Below are positions 19,901 to 23,796 of a stretch of 23,796 bases of DNA, in pieces. The notes beneath the pieces are model-generated. The model saw only the letters and a list, made by a program, of their open reading frames with translations. It did no database searches and was not told the DNA's origin. This DNA is from Entamoeba invadens IP1. Lineage: Eukaryota > Evosea > Mastigamoebida > Endamoebidae. How positions within the stretch are numbered: position 1 is the stretch's first letter; each line of letters starts with the position of its first letter. Location: NCBI RefSeq assembly GCF_000330505.1, contig NW_004443563.1, positions 154,355 through 178,150 on the forward strand, given 5' to 3'. The position numbers and the translations under genes are program-made.

Positions 19901-22900
19901 GTTCGATGTGCAAGTGGGATGTATCCATCGTCAAGTGGTAGTTGTGTGTCGTGTTCGTCCACGTGTGGAGGGCAGTGCAACACAATGAGTGGAGAGTGCA
20001 CTGGGTGTCAGACAAATTATGTCTTCAGTGATCCAAAGGGGTTGACTTGTCAAACGTGTTACGATTTTGACTCAAAATGCACAACATGTTTTTCAGACTT
20101 CAGCAGAAAATGTGTTGTGTGTAATGATGGGTACTATGCTGTTGATGGTAAATGCAAGCTATGTGACGAATCATGTGGTGGTAAGTGTGATACAACCAGT
20201 GGACATTGCACAGGCTGCAACACAAACAAAGTCTTTTCAACAACAAACAACAGTGTGTGTGTTGCGTGTGCTGATTTTGATGCAAATTGTCGAGTCTGTG
20301 CGTCAAGTGGCGAGAGAAAGTGCAACACATGCACCAACAAGACACACCCAGACGAGATTGGTAATTGTGTTCCGTGCGACACACAGTGCACAACGGGCTG
20401 CAATGGCCAAACTGGTGTCTGTGTCAACTGCAATTCAAACGAAGTTATTGACGAGTCTGATGGAACAACAAAGTGTGAGGCGTGCTCTTCGTTTGACTCA
20501 AATTGCAATTTGTGTGCATCAGACCAATCGCGTGCCTGTGAGGAATGCAACACAAATTATTACCCGGACACATCAACAGATTTTAAATGCAAAAGTTGTG
20601 ACGCAACATGTAACGGAAGTTGCAACACGCGAAATGGGTATTGCACTGGGTGCCTGTCAAATTACGTCTTTATTTCTTCAACAAGTATGACGTGTCAAAG
20701 TTGCAGAACGTTTGATCCTCATTGTGAGACTTGTTCGCCCGACTTTTCCAGAAAGTGTGTGACCTGTGACAGTGGGTATTACCCTTCGAATGGAATTTGT
20801 GTAGCATGTTCGACAACGTGTCAACAAAACGAGTGCAATACAGCAACTGGACAGTGCACGTTATGCATTGACAATCATGTTGTGACTTCGCCAATTTCAA
20901 CAAATTGTATAATGTGCTCTGCATGGAATAAAGACTGTGTGACTTGTGCAACAAATTTCACTCAGAAGTGTGTGAAATGCACACATGGTAAATTTGCATC
21001 AAATGGAAAGTGTATAGATTGTGACTCGACGTGTGGTGGTGCCTGCAATGGGGTGAGTGGACATTGTACTGGTTGTACAGCAACGTATGTCCCTTCCAAC
21101 ACAAATCTATCTCTGTGTATTTTATGTCAGGCATTTGATGTTAATTGTGAGAGTTGTGTGACTGGTGAGCGAAAGTGCACAAAGTGTTCAACGCCAAACA
21201 TGTACCCCGACGACACGTCACATATGTGTGTATCATGTTCAACAACATGTGGAGGGAGTTGCGATGCAACAAATGGGATATGCACAACATGTCAAGATAA
21301 CTATGTTTTCCAATCAACTAAATCACGCGTCTGTGAATCATGCTCAACATTTGATGCACATTGTAATAAATGCTCATCTGCATTTGACAGAAAATGTGTG
21401 ATGTGTAACACGGGATATTACCCAGACGAAATCGGTGTGTGTGTTCCATGTGACACAATCAACACAAATTGCACGAGTTGCAGCCAAATAACAAAGAAGT
21501 GCCTGGCGTGCAAAGACCCACAATATGTGGCTTTAAATGGGATTTGTTCAAATTGCGAAGTTGGGACTTACAAAAAGACTGAGACAACATGTGAAAGTTG
21601 TTATTTTGCAACTGAGAATTGCAATGTGTGTTCAACACTTTCTGTTGGTGTTTCCAATTGCACCTCTTGTATGGCCAACCATGTGTTGAATGGCGGGGAG
21701 TGTCAGTTATGTCCAAGTGGGAAGTATTACAATCCAAATTCAAAGAGCTGTCAAAGTAATGATGTAAACTGTCAAATACAAGTCGACGAGTCAACTTGTC
21801 TTTTATGTAACAACAACTACTTTTTGGCGAATGGGGTTTGCCAACAAACAACACGATGTCAAAGCCCGTCCAACACCACAATGTCTTCGTGTGACTGTTA
21901 TGACCAGATCTCAGTCAACTCCGATTGTAAAGAAAAATTGACAAACTGCAAACACCAGAAAGTTGAAAAGGGAAATTCTGTTTGTATTAATTGCAACGAC
22001 AACTTCACTTTGAATGGAAATGATTGTCAACATGCACAACAAAATTTGGAAATAAGAAATGGTATTACTTACAAGTGTGGAGATGGTGCGTATCTCAACA
22101 TCTCAAACGAATGTGTCGGCTGTGGTGTTTCTGTCTCAATTTGTCAATTATCAAAGACCAAAATGATACCATTGCAGTGTCAAACCAATTATATATTTGA
22201 CACGACTACGAACCAATGTGTTACAGATGATAATTGTCAAACAACAAAATATGGGTTTTGCACCAAATGTACATCTGATTTAAATTACATTTCACAAGGA
22301 AGATGCTCAAAGTGTCAAACCACCAACTGTGCTATCTGTGACAGAAGTACCTGTATGAAGTGTTTGGACGGCTTTGTGAAATACACCGACACTTGGTGTG
22401 TATCAAGAAGTGAGATATCAACATGCAACGCATTTAGCTCTAGTGGATGTGTTGTATGCAGTGAGGGGTATTACCAGACAGACGCAAAGAACATAGAAGA
22501 CAAGTACGATTACTGTGTTCCAATAGAATCCACAACAGTCACAAATTGCAAGAGATACAGTGCAAAGAACACCAAATGTGTCGAGTGTCTTGATGCATTC
22601 AAATTGAAGGGTGGAATTTGTGCCGAGACATTTGATGAAGACGACAAACTCAAAACAAACACAAAAACAGCAACAGAGACTTCCTGTCAAATCAGAAACA
22701 ACAAAGGATGCCAACACTGCGCTGATGGGTATTACAACATCAACAACGAGTGTGTTCAATGTGAAAATGACTGCTTAACTTGTTACAACACAACTTATTG
22801 CACTTCTTGCAAATCCGGTTTTTATCTTGACAAATTAGGAAACTGTAAATCACTTGGTGCATTACAAGAAAGTTGTAACATTGCACTGCCTGGTGGAAGC

Positions 22901-23796
22901 GGATGTGCAATCTGTAACAGTGGGTATTATCGAGAGGGTATCAGCTGTACACAATGTGATGAGTCGTGTGCACTTTGTGTGAACAGTTACGAGTGTCTTG
23001 CATGCAAAGACGGCTATTTCAACATCCCAAGTGAAGGCAAATTGTGTGAATCGAACACAACACTCGCAAATTGTGAGCTGTCATCATCGTCTGGATGTGA
23101 GAGGTGTGTGTCTGGTCATTTCTTATCAAATTACAAGTGTTATGAATGTTCTTCAAATTGCACATCATGTGAGAGTGAAAGTGTGTGTACAATATGTAAC
23201 GAGAGAGAATATGTGTTGGTTGACTCGCAATGTCTTCATTTCACAGAAGTTGAATTCTGTGTGTCAGCCTTAAATTCGAAGTGTGTGAAGTGTGAGGGTC
23301 GACGAGAACCTACAGACTCTGGTGACAGTTGCACAAAGTCGGTCAATCTTGGTGTTGTGATTGGCATCCCAATTACGGTTTTAATACTTTTGGTAATCTT
23401 CATGACAATGATCATTTTGTTACTCATCATTTTATTCAACAAACGCCAAGTGAAAAAGAAGATGCAAAATGTCTGTGTTTTTAAGATGTCACGTTCCAAC
23501 ATCTCGATGATACGTTTAGACGAATTTATTTGTTCCAATAAGAAAGTATTAAAATTTGACATAGATTCAGACGCTCTTATTCCAGTCGATGAAGAATCGC
23601 GCGATTTGATATGTATTGGAAACCTTACCAAACACCATTTAAAAGTGCAATTTAGTGTAATAGAAGGGTGTGACTGTTATCAAATACGAACAGTGCCTTC
23701 AATAGTAACACTAAAGAAAGGAGAAGCGTGTGAGTTTGAGATATTCATCAAACCGTTGTGCTCATGTAAGATAGACGAACACTTTGTAGTTATCTG
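16922..23796 (+). CDS. giant Cys-rich transmembrane kinase-family receptor, 3'-partial
   Basis: One frame runs from ATG 16922 through the window edge for 2291 codons without a stop. The N-terminus MRWMRMLLFVLCTLSM is a signal peptide-like segment. Residues about 24-120 are a Cys-poor unique region. From C124 to about 2130 the protein is a CxxC-rich ectodomain. It contains a tandem array of 17 units of 69-73 residues (about 328-1515) with roughly 12 Cys each, followed by less regular Cys-rich repeats. One membrane span, about 2143-2172 (starting LGVVIGIPITVLILL), precedes NKRQVKKK. The juxtamembrane stretch aligns with that of the minus-strand TMK: VFKMSRSN to IFKMQNSN, IPVDEESRDLICIGN to IPVSEETRKLICVGN, and PSIVTLKKGEACEFEIFIKP to PSIATLHKNCACEFEFFITP. 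By analogy a kinase domain should follow outside the window; its presence is inference. Composition is much richer in G+C than the flanks. Many shorter frames on both strands within this interval are shadows of the repeats. Confidence 0.93.
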   Translation, partial: MRWMRMLLFVLCTLSMEWCDVGGNIACFIQKPTKCSHNNFELQNDVLVLKQSNFTKIQCSVTNHLFVSVEYFEGVLTVDLKNTVLKIVDKNLEFQDVNYHSFNFSNKNRGVSNIVHQRKKSMTCNGLTVDNCLECFPTWVGCALCEQGYTLMYRTVNSQKQYTCTYGTTIPSGYLKRCNDNWKYNESTGRCCAINCSSETCSASFTTSCATCTSPYKLVGYSCYYNGCTVANCETCSSSGVCSTCKSGYTFKNSSYCEKNSIIIPNCATYRGTSCTKCESNYYLLNSTFCQLCDTTCGGSCFDSTGYCSSCSTGLVYTNPKSMQCEVCSNYDSKCVECLTPNRQCRVCTNGYYPSSNSNCISCDSTCASTGCNTQTGACGTCVSNQYTIISETSVTCQTCSSFDTNCVECSTISRKCTKCTSGMYPSTTSPFTCVSCDSTCLNGCNTQTGYCEICSSQYTPAITQPSKFCSSCSSIDPNCNTCSSTERKCLSCASPYFVGNSGANCVQCDFSCSLCDANGYCTSCASNYVMYDTQNTKCQSCADFDSNCETCPGGNEKKCTTCKTTNMYPSPDTGKCISCSTTCGGSCDQTDGHCTSCESGLVFTSPPSTICEVCKNFDSHCATCADNGVRSCLVCSSGYYPLSGMCVACSATCQQNKCNTASGQCTKCIDNYVVTSPISTNCESCSVYDQNCVTCATDFTRKCIACKPNYYIKTSGDYKCQSCSSTCGGACDGSNGICTTCSSGMVPNNPPSTTCITCQAFDSNCESCVTGERKCTKCSTPNMYPDDTSHMCVSCSTTCGGSCDAINGICTTCQDNYVFQSTKSRVCEQCSTFDEHCNKCSSAFDRKCVTCNTGYYSNENGVCVPCGQNCNSCDGSTGVCSSCGPNNVFSESDNKTCMTCSSFDVLCSTCSSSFERKCATCLTGSYLSNGPKCTLCDTTCDTNYCNIQSGICPKCSQPQYVVTSPQSTRCVNCSVFDTNCMECKGDYSSRQCVRCASGMYPSSSGSCVSCSSTCGGQCNTMSGECTGCQTNYVFSDPKGLTCQTCYDFDSKCTTCFSDFSRKCVVCNDGYYAVDGKCKLCDESCGGKCDTTSGHCTGCNTNKVFSTTNNSVCVACADFDANCRVCASSGERKCNTCTNKTHPDEIGNCVPCDTQCTTGCNGQTGVCVNCNSNEVIDESDGTTKCEACSSFDSNCNLCASDQSRACEECNTNYYPDTSTDFKCKSCDATCNGSCNTRNGYCTGCLSNYVFISSTSMTCQSCRTFDPHCETCSPDFSRKCVTCDSGYYPSNGICVACSTTCQQNECNTATGQCTLCIDNHVVTSPISTNCIMCSAWNKDCVTCATNFTQKCVKCTHGKFASNGKCIDCDSTCGGACNGVSGHCTGCTATYVPSNTNLSLCILCQAFDVNCESCVTGERKCTKCSTPNMYPDDTSHMCVSCSTTCGGSCDATNGICTTCQDNYVFQSTKSRVCESCSTFDAHCNKCSSAFDRKCVMCNTGYYPDEIGVCVPCDTINTNCTSCSQITKKCLACKDPQYVALNGICSNCEVGTYKKTETTCESCYFATENCNVCSTLSVGVSNCTSCMANHVLNGGECQLCPSGKYYNPNSKSCQSNDVNCQIQVDESTCLLCNNNYFLANGVCQQTTRCQSPSNTTMSSCDCYDQISVNSDCKEKLTNCKHQKVEKGNSVCINCNDNFTLNGNDCQHAQQNLEIRNGITYKCGDGAYLNISNECVGCGVSVSICQLSKTKMIPLQCQTNYIFDTTTNQCVTDDNCQTTKYGFCTKCTSDLNYISQGRCSKCQTTNCAICDRSTCMKCLDGFVKYTDTWCVSRSEISTCNAFSSSGCVVCSEGYYQTDAKNIEDKYDYCVPIESTTVTNCKRYSAKNTKCVECLDAFKLKGGICAETFDEDDKLKTNTKTATETSCQIRNNKGCQHCADGYYNINNECVQCENDCLTCYNTTYCTSCKSGFYLDKLGNCKSLGALQESCNIALPGGSGCAICNSGYYREGISCTQCDESCALCVNSYECLACKDGYFNIPSEGKLCESNTTLANCELSSSSGCERCVSGHFLSNYKCYECSSNCTSCESESVCTICNEREYVLVDSQCLHFTEVEFCVSALNSKCVKCEGRREPTDSGDSCTKSVNLGVVIGIPITVLILLVIFMTMIILLLIILFNKRQVKKKMQNVCVFKMSRSNISMIRLDEFICSNKKVLKFDIDSDALIPVDEESRDLICIGNLTKHHLKVQFSVIEGCDCYQIRTVPSIVTLKKGEACEFEIFIKPLCSCKIDEHFVVI
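19214..19340 (+). repeat. 127-nt exact intragenic duplication, first copy
   Basis: Identical to 21143-21269 including silent positions, within a longer block of about 300 bp of high similarity. Confidence 0.9.
21143..21269 (+). repeat. 127-nt exact intragenic duplication, second copy
   Basis: Identical to 19214-19340, offset 1929 nt (643 codons, nine repeat units). The similarity extends over about three consecutive units (18773-19500 against 20711-21450). Confidence 0.9.

Larger units (their letters stand above)
17903..21470 (+). repeat. 17-unit coding tandem repeat, about 215 bp per unit
   Basis: Units are recognised by a core such as FDSNCETC, then RKCTTC, GYYPS, G-C-V-C, STCGGSC, G-C-T-C, NYVF-S and C-C. 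The FD-core starts at 17912, 18128, 18347, 18554, 18773, 18986, 19205, 19421, 19631, 19850, 20066, 20276, 20492, 20711, 20924, 21134 and 21350. All spacings are 207-219 nt and multiples of three, with a mean near 215. Units have diverged at most positions while the Cys pattern is held, as expected for a disulfide-stabilised extracellular rod. Confidence 0.88.

Noticed and set aside
20067..20690. 207-codon frame in another phase of the plus-strand TMK gene, with similar frames on both strands between 17365 and 23631
   Set aside because: The repeat array suppresses stops in other frames. The main frame carries the signal peptide, Cys pattern, membrane span and juxtamembrane homology.

Overview
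The window looks like nuclear DNA of an Entamoeba species. Non-coding DNA is extremely A+T-rich, and the genes are intron-poor with a sharp jump in G+C. Two very large genes have the layout of the Entamoeba transmembrane kinase (TMK) family: a CxxC-rich ectodomain, one membrane span and a cytosolic kinase module. An intact DNA transposon and several short inverted-repeat elements favour a species rich in DNA transposons. That fits the reptile parasite E. invadens better than E. histolytica, but the species call is inference.

Layout. Positions 1-180 may hold the last 59 codons of a gene that starts outside the window. Positions 181-2576 are A+T-rich spacer holding two non-autonomous elements: a 441-bp fold-back element with 10-bp target duplications (1026-1466) and a 220-bp TA-flanked element (1879-2098). 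Positions 2579-5841 are a complete pogo/Tc1-mariner-type transposon with 42-bp terminal inverted repeats (TIRs), TA target duplications and one intact 720-residue DDD transposase. Next come a 448-bp segment bounded by inverted repeats with relict reading frames (5869-6316) and a strong hairpin (6335-6371).

Positions 6564-10469 (minus strand) encode a TMK with an apparently active kinase domain. Its N-terminus is lost in a 100-N assembly gap (10470-10569). Positions 10570-16921 are a 6.3-kb A+T-rich stretch with no supportable gene. It holds a 911-bp TA-flanked element (15039-15949) and a pair of shared G+C-richer modules about 2.2 kb apart. From 16922 to the window end a single plus-strand frame stays open for 2291 codons. 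I read all of it without meeting a stop. It encodes the ectodomain, membrane span and juxtamembrane domain of a giant TMK whose kinase domain would lie beyond the window.

The two TMK genes are divergently arranged. Both share a juxtamembrane module resembling a major-sperm-protein (MSP)-type beta-sandwich. They are presumed surface receptors that sense extracellular ligands through Cys-rich repeats. The most notable signals are the 17-unit, about 72-residue tandem array in the giant TMK with a recently homogenised internal block, the intact pogo-like element, and the fold-back element with clean target duplications.
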